DNA of 54,577 nt from an uncultured Porphyromonadaceae bacterium (GCA_947175215.1 CAMWLR010000009.1:1-54577); one strand, 5' to 3'; shown: positions 1 through 9,126, counted from the stretch's first letter. Numbers and translations are program-made. The notes: generated from the sequence alone by a model not told the origin.

Positions 1-427
1 CCTCCGTCATGGTCAGGAAATTGAACACGTATGGGTCTTTGGTTGTCTGCTGGGCAAGGTCGCTTTGTAAGGCGGGTAGCGTCTTACTGAAATTGGTAAT
101 GGCTTTCGCCTGCCGCTCATATAAGTCTGTACTGAGAAAATTCAACAGCATATCACGTCCCCAGCTATTTTCGATGACCTTGCGGACAAAGAAGATAGCC
201 TTTTTTACATCTCCTTTGCTCTTGTCAATAATTCTGCGCTGATGATCCCACGGGATAGAGCATATGTCTTTCAGTAAATCATCCGCAACCTGCGGATGAT
301 TTGCCATTTTGAAATCGTCCACACCTTGTGGATGATTCTGCCTTCCAAAATCGTCTACGCCCTGTAGACGATTTTCAATCAACTGGGAATAAAGTTGATA
401 GAAAAGATGCAAGCTTTTGAATTTGAT
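1..427 (-). pseudogene. N-terminally truncated YhcG-family (DUF1016, PDDEXK nuclease) fragment, runs off left edge
   Basis: Reading the minus strand from about 427 leftwards gives an open frame with the DUF1016 core. It shows FYQLYSQLIENRL, then IPWDHQRRIIDKSK, ENSWGRDMLL, RQAKAITNF, SDLAQQTTKDPYVFNF, and then the window edge. In complete family members about 90 residues (the N-terminal DUF1016 domain) precede this point. Here the frame continues upstream into the 3' end of the neighbouring glycosyltransferase without any start codon, so the N-terminus is missing. The first ATG in frame is at 307 and would make a shortened protein. A degenerate short repeat (N-x-x-Q-G-V-D-D-F, twice, then N-H-P-Q-V-A-D-D) lies just before the conserved tryptophan. 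The catalytic PDDEXK part would lie outside the window. Base composition is clearly more AT-rich than the neighbours, which suggests acquired DNA. It could still be expressed from ATG 307. Confidence 0.6.
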
Positions 428-445
428 TATGCCAGGTGGCCGGGA

Positions 446-2209
446 TCAGGGGCGGGTGAAGGAGTAGAGACTGGCGGTGCGTTTCAAGACGGGACGTGAT
501 GAGTCGTAGAGGTGGGTGAAACGGTAGCCTTCGGCCTCGAATTTGGGGAGCCATTTCTCTGCATCGAGGTCGGTGATTATCAGGTAGCCGCTGTCGGGGT
601 TTGATTTGCGGAAGTTCTCGATGCGGTCGCCGAGATAAAAGTCGAGTTCAAAGAAGTGGACGGGGTCGCCGGCAGCCATTTCCCCCTCTTCGATAAATTC
701 ATAGAGTGTGCCTGATGTCTGTGGAGCGATGGCATCTATCTCTGCGGCCACGGGGCGCTGTGATTTGACGTTGAGCACCTGTGGCTGATATGCACCGTCA
801 AGGGCGAGGTAGAGGCCAAATGTGAGGACACACAGTCCATAGAGGTAGCTGACGTTATATTGCGGGTGACGGTTGAGATACCACAGCCATGCCAAGGCGA
901 GTATGACGGGGATGGCGACAAGTATCCATGACCAGCCGGCGACAGCACCGATGCTCTCCATCATGGCGATATTCTGGGCCGCATGACGGCCGTGGAAGAT
1001 TGTGGTCGGTATCACGTCTGCTTTGATGAGCACCAGTGTCGCTGTCACTAACAGTGACACCACCGCCAGCACCGTGCCGTATATCTTTATCGATTTAGAT
1101 TTGACTTTGACCAGATATATCATATACCGCGCCAGGAAGTAGGCGATAAAGGGGTATATCGGCATCAGGTAGACGCTGCGCTTGCTCTGTGGGAAGCAGT
1201 AGAACAGGAATATGACAAAGATACACACGGCCGAGAAGATGTCGACGGCATCGGCCTCTCTCATCTTGGTCAGGCATCGCGACAGCACCGACGCGCGGGC
1301 CAGGTCGCCGCCGGGTTTGTTTGTCATCCTATTGAGACCTTTGCGGATTTTCGGCAGGCTGAACAGCGACAGAATCACCAGCAGTATCCATGGCACATAC
1401 CCCCCGACGAGGGTTATCAGGTTGTAATACCACGGATTGACACATGAGTCATAGCTCATGGTGTTGGTCATGCGCCCGAAGTTCTCCTCCATGACGAGGT
1501 CAAGAAACTCTTGTCCGCCATGCAGCCACGCGGCGTAATACCAGCAGAGCGGCAGGATAAACGAGGCGAGTCCCCATGCGGCCAGCAGCCCGAAGGCCTT
1601 GAAGAAATTAACCCCGCGCAGTAACAGGAACACGCCGAACGCCAGGCACGGTATCAGCGACCCTACCGGTCCTTTGGTGAGCGTGGCACAGCTCATCAGC
1701 AGAATAGCGAGCCAGGGCACACCTCTGAGTCCGCGTTCATAATATCGGTAAAATAGATAGAGCGCACAGACCGTCAGGGCTGTCAACACCATATCCACGC
1801 GGCAGTTGGCCCCGGCGCGATGCAGCTCAAAGGCCGTCAGGGTCACAAAGGCCGTGAGCAGCCCCGTCTGCATCCCCTTCCGGCGGGTGTAGAACAGATA
1901 CCCCGCCAGAGTCATCACCATCAGGGCAAGTGCCGACGGCAGACGCGACGTAAACTCATCGACCACACCGCCCGTGACGGCCGAACATGCAGCCACCGAC
2001 CAGTGGAAGAATGGCGGTTTATAAGGGATCTCCCCGCCATTGTTACGCGGCAAAATCCAGTCTCCGCTCTCAAGCATCGAGTAAGCCACCACGGCCTCGC
2101 GCGGCTCACCCTTTGTATGGAAATCGGCCAATCCCAAAAAAGGTATCAGCGTCACGCAGCATATTATAACGAGCAACCAAAATCCTCGGTTATCTGTCAG
2201 TCTTTTCAT
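446..2209 (-). CDS. ArnT-like (GT83) dolichol/undecaprenyl-phosphate sugar glycosyltransferase, membrane protein
   Basis: The 587-residue product is a polytopic inner-membrane protein with about a dozen hydrophobic segments. The N-terminal segment is followed by a periplasmic loop containing TKGEPREAV and YKPPFFHW, the layout of the ArnT/PMT superfamily, in which acidic residues of this loop are catalytic. Family members move a sugar from an undecaprenyl-phosphate carrier to lipid A or another envelope acceptor. The C-terminal 120 residues form a soluble periplasmic domain. The gene diverges from a NodB-type deacetylase and a GT2 transferase, the two activities that work with ArnT in the Arn pathway. 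No ArnA or ArnB homologue is visible, so the sugar is unknown. A -7 element (TAACTTTG, minus strand 2267-2260) lies about 50 nt upstream of the ATG. Confidence 0.85.
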   Translation of the reverse strand: MKRLTDNRGFWLLVIICCVTLIPFLGLADFHTKGEPREAVVAYSMLESGDWILPRNNGGEIPYKPPFFHWSVAACSAVTGGVVDEFTSRLPSALALMVMTLAGYLFYTRRKGMQTGLLTAFVTLTAFELHRAGANCRVDMVLTALTVCALYLFYRYYERGLRGVPWLAILLMSCATLTKGPVGSLIPCLAFGVFLLLRGVNFFKAFGLLAAWGLASFILPLCWYYAAWLHGGQEFLDLVMEENFGRMTNTMSYDSCVNPWYYNLITLVGGYVPWILLVILSLFSLPKIRKGLNRMTNKPGGDLARASVLSRCLTKMREADAVDIFSAVCIFVIFLFYCFPQSKRSVYLMPIYPFIAYFLARYMIYLVKVKSKSIKIYGTVLAVVSLLVTATLVLIKADVIPTTIFHGRHAAQNIAMMESIGAVAGWSWILVAIPVILALAWLWYLNRHPQYNVSYLYGLCVLTFGLYLALDGAYQPQVLNVKSQRPVAAEIDAIAPQTSGTLYEFIEEGEMAAGDPVHFFELDFYLGDRIENFRKSNPDSGYLIITDLDAEKWLPKFEAEGYRFTHLYDSSRPVLKRTASLYSFTRP

Positions 2210-2259
2210 TTACCTTTATACTATTAACCCGGCTACATCACCGATATAACGTGGAAATG

Positions 2260-2267
2260 CAAAGTTA
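2260..2267 (-). promoter_or_regulatory. Bacteroidetes -7 promoter element for the GT83 gene
   Basis: TAACTTTG read on the minus strand matches TAnnTTTG. Transcription would start near 2253, giving a leader of about 45 nt. It forms a divergent pair with the plus-strand element at 2311-2318. Confidence 0.6.
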
Positions 2268-2310
2268 CGAATTTTCTGCCTTTTTAATCTGCCGTTACGT
2301 CAAAATTATG

Positions 2311-2318
2311 TAACTTTG
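2311..2318 (+). promoter_or_regulatory. Bacteroidetes -7 promoter element for the deacetylase-GT2-ATPase operon
   Basis: TAACTTTG ends only 9 nt before the ATG at 2328, so the predicted transcription start practically coincides with the start codon. No good TTTG -33 box is visible. The in-frame TTG at 2316 lies inside this element and is not credible as a start. Confidence 0.6.
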
Positions 2319-2327
2319 CCGTCACAA

Positions 2328-3131
2328 ATGATACTGCTGAGTTTCGACACCGAAGAATTTGATGTACCTCGCGAGAGCGGGGTCGACTACACGCTCGCCG
2401 AGGGGGTGGAGGTCTCGCGGTACGGCACCGCGAAGATTCTCGACATCCTTGACCGCACCGGCGTGAAGGCCACGTTTTTCTGCACCACAAACTTTGCCGA
2501 GAACGCCCCCGATATCATGCAACGAACCATGGCATCGGGCCATGAGATCGCCGCTCACGGCTGCGACCACTGGCAGCCAAAACCCTCTGACGTATTCGAG
2601 GCAAAGAAGCGACTTGAGGAGTTGACGGGCTGTAACGTGTTGGGCTACCGCCAGCCGCGCATGTTTGCCGTCTCTGACGAGGATATCCGCAGCGCCGGCT
2701 ATCTCTATAACTCATCGCTCAACCCCTGCTTTATCCCGGGCCATTATAATCATCTCGACAAACCGCGCACGGCGTTTATGCAAGACGGCGTGTTGCAGAT
2801 ACCGGCATCGGTGACACCACTGCTGCGCATTCCTCTGTTCTGGCTCGCCGTTCATAACTTCCCCCCGGCGCTCTACCGTTGGATGGCCCGCCGGACCGTC
2901 AGCCATGACGGTTATCTGTCGGTCTATATGCACCCTTGGGAGTTTTACCCGTTGGGTGAACATCCCGAGTTCAAGATGAAGTTTATCAGCCGCAACCACG
3001 CCGGCATGGGGATGGAGCGGCGACTCGAGCAACTGATCAGAATGTTTCTCGACCGTGGCGAGGAGTTCACCACATACGGCGATTTCGCCCGGCGCAAGAT
3101 AGCACAACTTACAGGCGACCATGCGCGTTAA
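2328..3131 (+). CDS. Polysaccharide deacetylase family protein (NodB fold)
   Basis: The start chosen is ATG 2328 (MILLSFDTEEFDVP), giving 267 residues. An upstream in-frame TTG lies within the promoter. The NodB fold is visible. Motif 1 is SFDTEEFD, whose Asp residues bind metal and act as base. KATFFCTTNFAE follows. Motif 2 is GHEIAAHGCDHW, with the H-G-x-x-H metal ligands. LGYRQPR is motif 3, with its arginine. The C-terminal HPWEFYP carries the last histidine region. No signal peptide is seen, so it is probably cytoplasmic and may act on a lipid-linked or nucleotide sugar, as ArnD does. It is followed after 21 nt by a GT2 gene, and the ArnT-like gene is divergent, which supports a role in modifying a carrier-bound amino sugar. 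The substrate is inferred only. Confidence 0.85.
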   Translation: MILLSFDTEEFDVPRESGVDYTLAEGVEVSRYGTAKILDILDRTGVKATFFCTTNFAENAPDIMQRTMASGHEIAAHGCDHWQPKPSDVFEAKKRLEELTGCNVLGYRQPRMFAVSDEDIRSAGYLYNSSLNPCFIPGHYNHLDKPRTAFMQDGVLQIPASVTPLLRIPLFWLAVHNFPPALYRWMARRTVSHDGYLSVYMHPWEFYPLGEHPEFKMKFISRNHAGMGMERRLEQLIRMFLDRGEEFTTYGDFARRKIAQLTGDHAR

Positions 3132-3152
3132 CAGATTGTCACTTTATCTGAT

Positions 3153-4103
3153 ATGAACCCTATGACAAAGCTCGCAATAGTCTGCCCCTGCTACAATGAG
3201 GAAGCCGTAATGGAGATTTCGGCCCGCAAGCTGCAATCTCTGTTTGACCGCATGATAGCCGACGGCCTTATCTCGCCTGACAGTTTCGTGCTGTTTGTCA
3301 ATGACGGTAGCCGTGACGCCACATGGCAGATTATCACCCGCCTGCATCAGACAGACAACCGTTTCAAAGGGCTCAACCTCGCCAAAAACGTAGGTCACCA
3401 AAACGCCATAATGGCCGGGATGATGACCGCCCGCGATAGATCTGATGCGGTGGTAACCGTCGATGTCGACCTGCAGGATGACATCGAGGCCATTCCCCGC
3501 ATGGTCAAAGCATTTCACGAGGGATATGACGTAGTATACGGCGTCAAGGTCGAACGGACAGCCGACCCGGTGCTCAAACGCCTCTCAGCTCAGGCTTTCT
3601 ATCGCCTGCAGGAGCGGATGGGCGTAAAGGCTATATACAACCACGCCGATTTCAGGCTGATGTCGAGACGTGTGCTCGACGAACTGGCCCGCTACCGCGA
3701 GAAGAACCTCTATCTGCGCGGCATAATCCCGCAGATCGGTTTCCCATCGACCACCGTTGAGGATGTCATAGCGCCGCGACCCGCCGGCGAGTCAAAATAT
3801 TCGCTCACCAAGATGCTCTCGCTGGCCCTCGACGGCATCACATCATTCTCGGTCAAACCTCTCTACGCCATCCTCTATCTCGGCGTGATCTTCATACTCA
3901 TAAGCCTGGGCATCGGGGGGTATGTCATCTACTCTCTCTTTGCCCACACGGCTGTCCACGGTTGGGCCTCACTTATGCTGTCGGTTTGGCTCGTGGGCGG
4001 ATTCATCCTCGTCGCCCTCGGCGGTGTCGGCCTCTATGTCGGTAAAATCTATCAGGAGGTCAAGGATCGCCCGCTATATCATATCGAAAAATTCCTCGAT
4101 TAA
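3153..4103 (+). CDS. Glycosyltransferase family 2, ArnC/DPM1-type with two C-terminal membrane helices
   Basis: The 316-residue protein begins with the GT-A fold motif LAIVCPCYNEEAVMEI, then FVNDGSRDATW and the DxD-like VTVDVDLQDD at about residues 108-117. The nucleotide-sugar domain ends near 230. Two hydrophobic helices at about 240-265 and 275-300 complete the ArnC/GtrB/DPM1 layout. Such enzymes load a sugar on undecaprenyl phosphate at the cytoplasmic face, producing the donor for ArnT-type transferases. It sits between the deacetylase and the calcium ATPase in one operon (gaps of 21 and 26 nt). A second ATG three codons later (3162) is an alternative start. Confidence 0.88.
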   Translation: MNPMTKLAIVCPCYNEEAVMEISARKLQSLFDRMIADGLISPDSFVLFVNDGSRDATWQIITRLHQTDNRFKGLNLAKNVGHQNAIMAGMMTARDRSDAVVTVDVDLQDDIEAIPRMVKAFHEGYDVVYGVKVERTADPVLKRLSAQAFYRLQERMGVKAIYNHADFRLMSRRVLDELARYREKNLYLRGIIPQIGFPSTTVEDVIAPRPAGESKYSLTKMLSLALDGITSFSVKPLYAILYLGVIFILISLGIGGYVIYSLFAHTAVHGWASLMLSVWLVGGFILVALGGVGLYVGKIYQEVKDRPLYHIEKFLD

Positions 4104-4129
4104 TCCACCTTGCAATATATAAGCCTGCA

Positions 4130-6826
4130 ATGTCAACCAAGACACAACTCACCGGTCTGACCGCCTCACAGGTCGAGCAGAGCCGCCGCGAACATGGCTC
4201 TAATATCCTCACCCCGGCCAAAAAAGAGTCGGCATGGCATCTGTTTCTCGCCAAGTTCCGCGACCCGCTCATCATCATCCTGCTTGTAGCGGGCGCGCTG
4301 TCGATACTGATCTCGTTTTATGAGTATTACGGACTTGACAAAGGGTTTGAGGTATTCTTTGAACCGATAGGTATTTTCATCGCCATCATCCTCGCTACCG
4401 GCCTCTCATTCTTCTTTGAGTATCAGGCCGAGAAAGAATTTGCCATCCTAAACCAGGTCAACGATGACGAGCCCGTGCAGGTCATCCGCGAGTCAAACAC
4501 AATCGAGATCCCCCGCAAGGATGTCGTGGTGGGTGACATCGTGATACTCAACACCGGCAACGAGGTACCCGCCGACGGCCGGCTGCTCGATGCCGTCTCA
4601 CTTAATATCGACGAATCGACCCTGACGGGCGAACCGCTCTGTCACAAGAGCGTCAACCCCGATGAATTTGACGCTGAGGCAACCTTCCCCACCGATATGG
4701 CCATGCGCGGCACAAAGGTGATGGAGGGACACGGTATTATGGAGGTCACTGCCGTCGGAGACCATACCGAGAACGGTAAGGTCTTTGAGGCCGCGCAGAT
4801 TGACAACTCGGTCAAGACCCCTCTTAACGAACAGCTCGAGCGGCTGGGCCATCTGATATCTGTCTCGAGCTACGTTATCGGCGGTCTCATCATCGTGGGA
4901 CGCATAATAATGTATCTCACCCACACTGACGGCGCCTTTGAGTGGCTCGACTTCATAGCCTACCTGTTGCAGACCCTTATGATCGCCGTCACCCTCGTTG
5001 TCGTAGCCGTTCCCGAGGGTCTCCCCATGGCCGTCACCCTCTCGCTGGCCTACTCGATGCGGCGAATGCTGCGCACCAACAACCTCGTGCGCAAGATGCA
5101 CGCCTGCGAGACAATGGGCGCTACCACCGTTATCTGCACCGACAAGACCGGCACGCTGACCCAAAACCAGATGCAGGTCTATCAGACAGACTTCTATGGC
5201 CTTAAAGATCAGAAACTCACCGATGACACACTCAGTCACATAATCGAGGAGGGGATCTCGGTCAACTCGACGGCTATGCTCGACCTCTCTGACCCCGCCA
5301 AACCCAAGGCCCTCGGCAACCCCACCGAGGGGGCACTCCTGCTCTGGCTCAACAAGTCAGGAATAGACGCGCGCAAACTCAAAGATGAGGTAACAGTCAT
5401 CGAGGAACTACCCTTCACCACCCAGCGCAAATATATGGCCACGGTGATACGCGACAAGTCGGGACGCCGGATTCTCTACGTCAAAGGCGCACCCGAAATC
5501 GTCTACTCACTCTGTACCAAATTCCCCGACGGCGCTACCCGCGAGGCCGTTGACGCCCGTCTCCTCTCTTATCAGGAACAGGCGATGCGTACCCTCGGAT
5601 TCGCCTACATGGAGCTCACCGACGACCAACCTGCCATCGCAGACAACCGCGTGATCGCCGAGGGCCTCGAGTTTCTCGGATTCGTAGCAATCTCAGATCC
5701 GGTACGCGCCGATGTCCCCGCTGCCATCCGCGAGACTCTCGATGCGGGCATCAAGATCAAGATCGTCACCGGCGACACCACCGCCACCGCCCGCGAGATC
5801 GGCCGACAGATAGGTCTGTGGACAGATGAGGACACCGACCGCAACATCATAACAGGCCCTGAGTTTGAGAAACTCACAGAAGAGGAATTGCGCGAGCGCG
5901 TCGGTGACCTCAAGATCATAGCCCGCGCCCGTCCGCTCGACAAGAAACGCCTTGTCGAAGCCCTCCAGGCCAACAATGAGGTCGTGGCCGTCACCGGTGA
6001 CGGCACAAACGATGCCCCCGCCCTCAAGAGCGCCCATGTAGGCCTGTCGATGGGTGACGGCACCTCGGTGGCCAAAGAGGCATCAGACATCACCATCGTC
6101 GACAACTCATTCACCTCGATCGCCCGCGCCGTCATGTGGGGACGATCGCTATACCTCAACATCCGCCGCTTCGTGATGTTCCAGATGACGGTCAACGTGG
6201 CCGCCTGCCTCATCGTCCTCGCCGGGGCGTTTATGGGTACAGAGTCACCGCTGACCGTCACCCAGATGCTGTGGGTCAACCTGATTATGGACACCTTCGC
6301 CGCCATGGCGCTGGCCTCTCTTCCTCCCGACCACTCGGTCATGAAAGAGAAACCGCGCTCACGCACGGCATTCATCATAAACAAAGTGATGTGGCAGTCG
6401 ATACTCGGTGTCGGTTTGCTCTTCTTCTTCATCCTCCTGGCCACCTTGTGGTACTTTGAGCACACTCAGCTGACATCGCTTACTGAGATATTTACCCTGC
6501 CGCTACTCCCTGAGAACAAAGGGTTGTCAACCGTCGAGCTCTCCATATTCTTCACATTCTTTGTCTTCCTGCAATTCTGGAATCTCTTTAACGCCCGTGC
6601 ATTTGCCTCAGGCAAGACATCATTTAATTTTGCCCATTGCGGCGAATTCCTGCTGATTGTGTCGGTTATCTTCTTCGGGCAGATACTGATTGTCGAGTTC
6701 GGACACGGATTTTTCAGCGTCGCTCCACTTAGCCTCATCGACTGGGTGATCATCATCGCATCAACCTCGCTGGTATTTATAGCCGGCGAAGTATGGCGCA
6801 CGATACGCCGCGTAACCCGTTTGTAA
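4130..6826 (+). CDS. Calcium-translocating P-type ATPase, PMCA type (P2B)
   Basis: At 898 residues it has the full P-type ATPase layout. An N-terminal cation-ATPase domain precedes two membrane segments, and the actuator domain shows LTGEP. The calcium-site helix is VAVPEGLPMAV. The phosphorylation site DKTGTLT has Asp at about residue 338. The nucleotide-binding domain has KGAPE, the hinge is GDGTNDAP, and a C-terminal bundle of membrane helices follows. The PEGLP helix and length match plasma-membrane-type Ca2+ ATPases common in Bacteroidales, which export calcium from the cytoplasm. It is third in an operon behind two envelope-sugar genes, and no functional link is obvious. No autoinhibitory extension is seen. 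Confidence 0.93.
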   Translation: MSTKTQLTGLTASQVEQSRREHGSNILTPAKKESAWHLFLAKFRDPLIIILLVAGALSILISFYEYYGLDKGFEVFFEPIGIFIAIILATGLSFFFEYQAEKEFAILNQVNDDEPVQVIRESNTIEIPRKDVVVGDIVILNTGNEVPADGRLLDAVSLNIDESTLTGEPLCHKSVNPDEFDAEATFPTDMAMRGTKVMEGHGIMEVTAVGDHTENGKVFEAAQIDNSVKTPLNEQLERLGHLISVSSYVIGGLIIVGRIIMYLTHTDGAFEWLDFIAYLLQTLMIAVTLVVVAVPEGLPMAVTLSLAYSMRRMLRTNNLVRKMHACETMGATTVICTDKTGTLTQNQMQVYQTDFYGLKDQKLTDDTLSHIIEEGISVNSTAMLDLSDPAKPKALGNPTEGALLLWLNKSGIDARKLKDEVTVIEELPFTTQRKYMATVIRDKSGRRILYVKGAPEIVYSLCTKFPDGATREAVDARLLSYQEQAMRTLGFAYMELTDDQPAIADNRVIAEGLEFLGFVAISDPVRADVPAAIRETLDAGIKIKIVTGDTTATAREIGRQIGLWTDEDTDRNIITGPEFEKLTEEELRERVGDLKIIARARPLDKKRLVEALQANNEVVAVTGDGTNDAPALKSAHVGLSMGDGTSVAKEASDITIVDNSFTSIARAVMWGRSLYLNIRRFVMFQMTVNVAACLIVLAGAFMGTESPLTVTQMLWVNLIMDTFAAMALASLPPDHSVMKEKPRSRTAFIINKVMWQSILGVGLLFFFILLATLWYFEHTQLTSLTEIFTLPLLPENKGLSTVELSIFFTFFVFLQFWNLFNARAFASGKTSFNFAHCGEFLLIVSVIFFGQILIVEFGHGFFSVAPLSLIDWVIIIASTSLVFIAGEVWRTIRRVTRL

Positions 6827-6878
6827 TTATTTTTTAGCTAATCTGTCAACATTTCTTTGCAGATACGATAAATAATTG

Positions 6879-6886
6879 TAACTTTG
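6879..6886 (+). promoter_or_regulatory. Promoter of the histidine kinase gene (-7 TAACTTTG, -33 TTTG at 6856-6859)
   Basis: The two boxes are separated by 19 bp, an excellent match to the Bacteroidetes housekeeping promoter. Transcription would start near 6893. Confidence 0.7.
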
Positions 6887-6908
6887 CGGTATCACTGTCA
6901 ACGCTGTC

Positions 6909-9071
6909 ATGTCAACAGCGCAATCTCCACACACTTTATGTTTTATGCGTAACCGGGCTATCTACATACTCAGCTATTTCAGCCTTACGGCTGTGGTTTT
7001 GCTGACGGTGCTTATCACACCGTCAACCGCAAAGGCCGCAACTGACCGTCAGCATATGCTTGACAGTATCAACAACGTCCTATCACAGATTGACACACCG
7101 GCCGACTCGATCATGCCGATGTTTAACATCTATGATCTGCTGACCGAGCCCGACCGTATCGCATACAGTTATAAGCTCATCGAGACAGCCGGCCACGCGG
7201 GCCGCTATGATATTGCCCTCGACGTCATACGCAATAACGCCAACAGCAATATGCGCGACATCGAGGTCATTGACCGCATGATCGACCTGACCGCCACATT
7301 CCCCGAGTCTGAGGATCGCAGCAACTCACAGACATTCCTTAGAATGGTACGTAACGCCTGCAAGGCACAAGGCGCTGTCACTGCCAAAGAGCGCGTTGAC
7401 ATCATCGAGAAACTCATGCGCGAGGCCAATGCAAACCCGCCCGAGACACTCAATGACCAGATCGTCCTGCTGCATGAGATCTGCATCTACCTCTCAGACA
7501 TAACCGAGGGCGACCTGCTGGTCGACTATCTGCATAAACTCGGCGAACTCATCGAGAAGATGCCCGAGACAAGCTATGCGCTAAAGAATATGTATTATGT
7601 CTGGGCATCGATAATATACACCAAGACCGGACAGACCGCTCTGGCCATACAGGCCTGCAATCACCTGCTCGACCAGATCGACCTGCTCGACCAGCGCAAC
7701 CAGCGACTCGGTCGCGTACACCGCGACTATGACGCCCACCGCTATATCGTCTATACCCGTCTGCTCGAAAACGCCGAGGGGCTCGACCCTGCCGACGAGC
7801 TGAAATATTATAATGAGGCCATACGCCTGACCGGTACATCATCGAGGGCGGCCAAGACATACGCATCAGCCCCTCTGCCCGACATTTACCACGCGATGTA
7901 TCATAAAAATTATCGCAAAGCATTTGAGCTCATCGACCGGTGCAAGGATAACCCCTATCTCAACAAGCGGCGGCTGCAGATAATGAAGATGTATATCGGC
8001 GCTGCCACAGCCATCGGCGAGAACCAGGCGCTGCTCAACTCATACCCAGAATACGCACGCCTGCTCGAGGAGGAACTCAATACTCGCGAGAAAGAACGCT
8101 ACCGCGAACTGCAGGTCATCTATGACGTCAACGAGATCAAGATCGACAACCTGCGTCTCAAAGAACGCGAGGAGAACGCCCGCAAACAGATGTGGCGCGC
8201 CATCACGATCGTTTGTGTCTGCATGCTCGTCGCCCTGGCGATATTCTCATTCTTCATGCTCAGACTCAGCCGTCGCAAGACCGCCATAGCCAACCGCCTC
8301 AAGATCACCAACCGCAACCTCATGAACGAGAGCCGGTTGTTACGCGAGGCGCGCGACCAGCTCAAGACAGCCCGCGATATGGCCGAGAAGGCCGACAAAC
8401 TCAAGACCGAGTTTATCAACAACATGAGCCATGAGGTGAAAGTACCCCTGCAGGCAATGCTGCAATACTCTCAGATGATACTTGAGAATGTCGATGACGA
8501 CCGAAAGAAATTCCTCTCGACATTCGCTGACCGCCTCGTAATCAATTGCGAACTGGTCAACACCATCGTCAACGACGTGCTACAACTCGCCGAGCTGCAC
8601 AACTCGACACTCAAAATCTCTGAGCAGCCATACGACCTGCTGCCGATATGCGAGGCCGCTGCCGATGCCCTGCGTCCACGCCTCCACCCCGGCGTGACAC
8701 TCGATGTCACCGCCCCTGCCGGCAACATCATCATACGCACCGACCGCTACCGCCTGCAGCAGATACTCACCAACCTGCTCTCAAACGCAGTCAAGTTTAC
8801 CGATGAGGGTACTGTCTCACTGTCCATGTCGACAACAGCCGACAACAGCCAGGTAATATTTACCGTCACCGATACCGGCATAGGCATTGATCCGTCCTAC
8901 GCCGAGACTATTTTTGAGCGATTCTCAAAACTCGATAACAATATCCCGGGCGCAGGCCTCGGACTGACTATCGCACGCCTGCTCGCACACCTGCTTGGCG
9001 GCGACCTTATCCTTGACACAGCCTATAGAGCCGGCGCACGGTTTATACTATCCCTCCCCAACCGCGTCTAA
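6909..9071 (+). CDS. Membrane sensor histidine kinase with periplasmic helical-repeat sensor
   Basis: The product has 720 residues from ATG 6909. ATG 6945 (MRNRAIYIL...) would give a more canonical signal peptide and is an equally good start. After the signal sequence comes an alpha-helical, probably TPR-like, sensor of about 370 residues. A membrane helix follows (WRAITIVCVCMLVALAI, about residue 430), then a coiled-coil linker and a kinase core. The H-box is NNMSHEVKVPLQA (His about 508). The N-box is NLLSNAVKF, G1 is DTGIGI and G2 is GAGLGLTIA. The H-box lacks the usual E-L-R/I-R-T-P form and has V-K-V-P-L, a known variant. No response regulator is adjacent. It ends 136 nt before the six-gene SPFH operon, which has its own promoter. 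A signalling link to that operon is possible but unproven. Confidence 0.9.
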   Translation: MSTAQSPHTLCFMRNRAIYILSYFSLTAVVLLTVLITPSTAKAATDRQHMLDSINNVLSQIDTPADSIMPMFNIYDLLTEPDRIAYSYKLIETAGHAGRYDIALDVIRNNANSNMRDIEVIDRMIDLTATFPESEDRSNSQTFLRMVRNACKAQGAVTAKERVDIIEKLMREANANPPETLNDQIVLLHEICIYLSDITEGDLLVDYLHKLGELIEKMPETSYALKNMYYVWASIIYTKTGQTALAIQACNHLLDQIDLLDQRNQRLGRVHRDYDAHRYIVYTRLLENAEGLDPADELKYYNEAIRLTGTSSRAAKTYASAPLPDIYHAMYHKNYRKAFELIDRCKDNPYLNKRRLQIMKMYIGAATAIGENQALLNSYPEYARLLEEELNTREKERYRELQVIYDVNEIKIDNLRLKEREENARKQMWRAITIVCVCMLVALAIFSFFMLRLSRRKTAIANRLKITNRNLMNESRLLREARDQLKTARDMAEKADKLKTEFINNMSHEVKVPLQAMLQYSQMILENVDDDRKKFLSTFADRLVINCELVNTIVNDVLQLAELHNSTLKISEQPYDLLPICEAAADALRPRLHPGVTLDVTAPAGNIIIRTDRYRLQQILTNLLSNAVKFTDEGTVSLSMSTTADNSQVIFTVTDTGIGIDPSYAETIFERFSKLDNNIPGAGLGLTIARLLAHLLGGDLILDTAYRAGARFILSLPNRV

Positions 9072-9126
9072 GCCCACTGCCATTTATAAAGACCGGAAGT
9101 TATTTTTAAGGTTTTTGAGGAATTAT

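Noticed and set aside
5605-6465. A 286-codon open frame on the minus strand inside the calcium ATPase gene
   Set aside because: It is antisense to a highly conserved gene, rich in Arg, Ser and Ala, and has no recognisable domain, so it is a shadow of the high-GC codon pattern.
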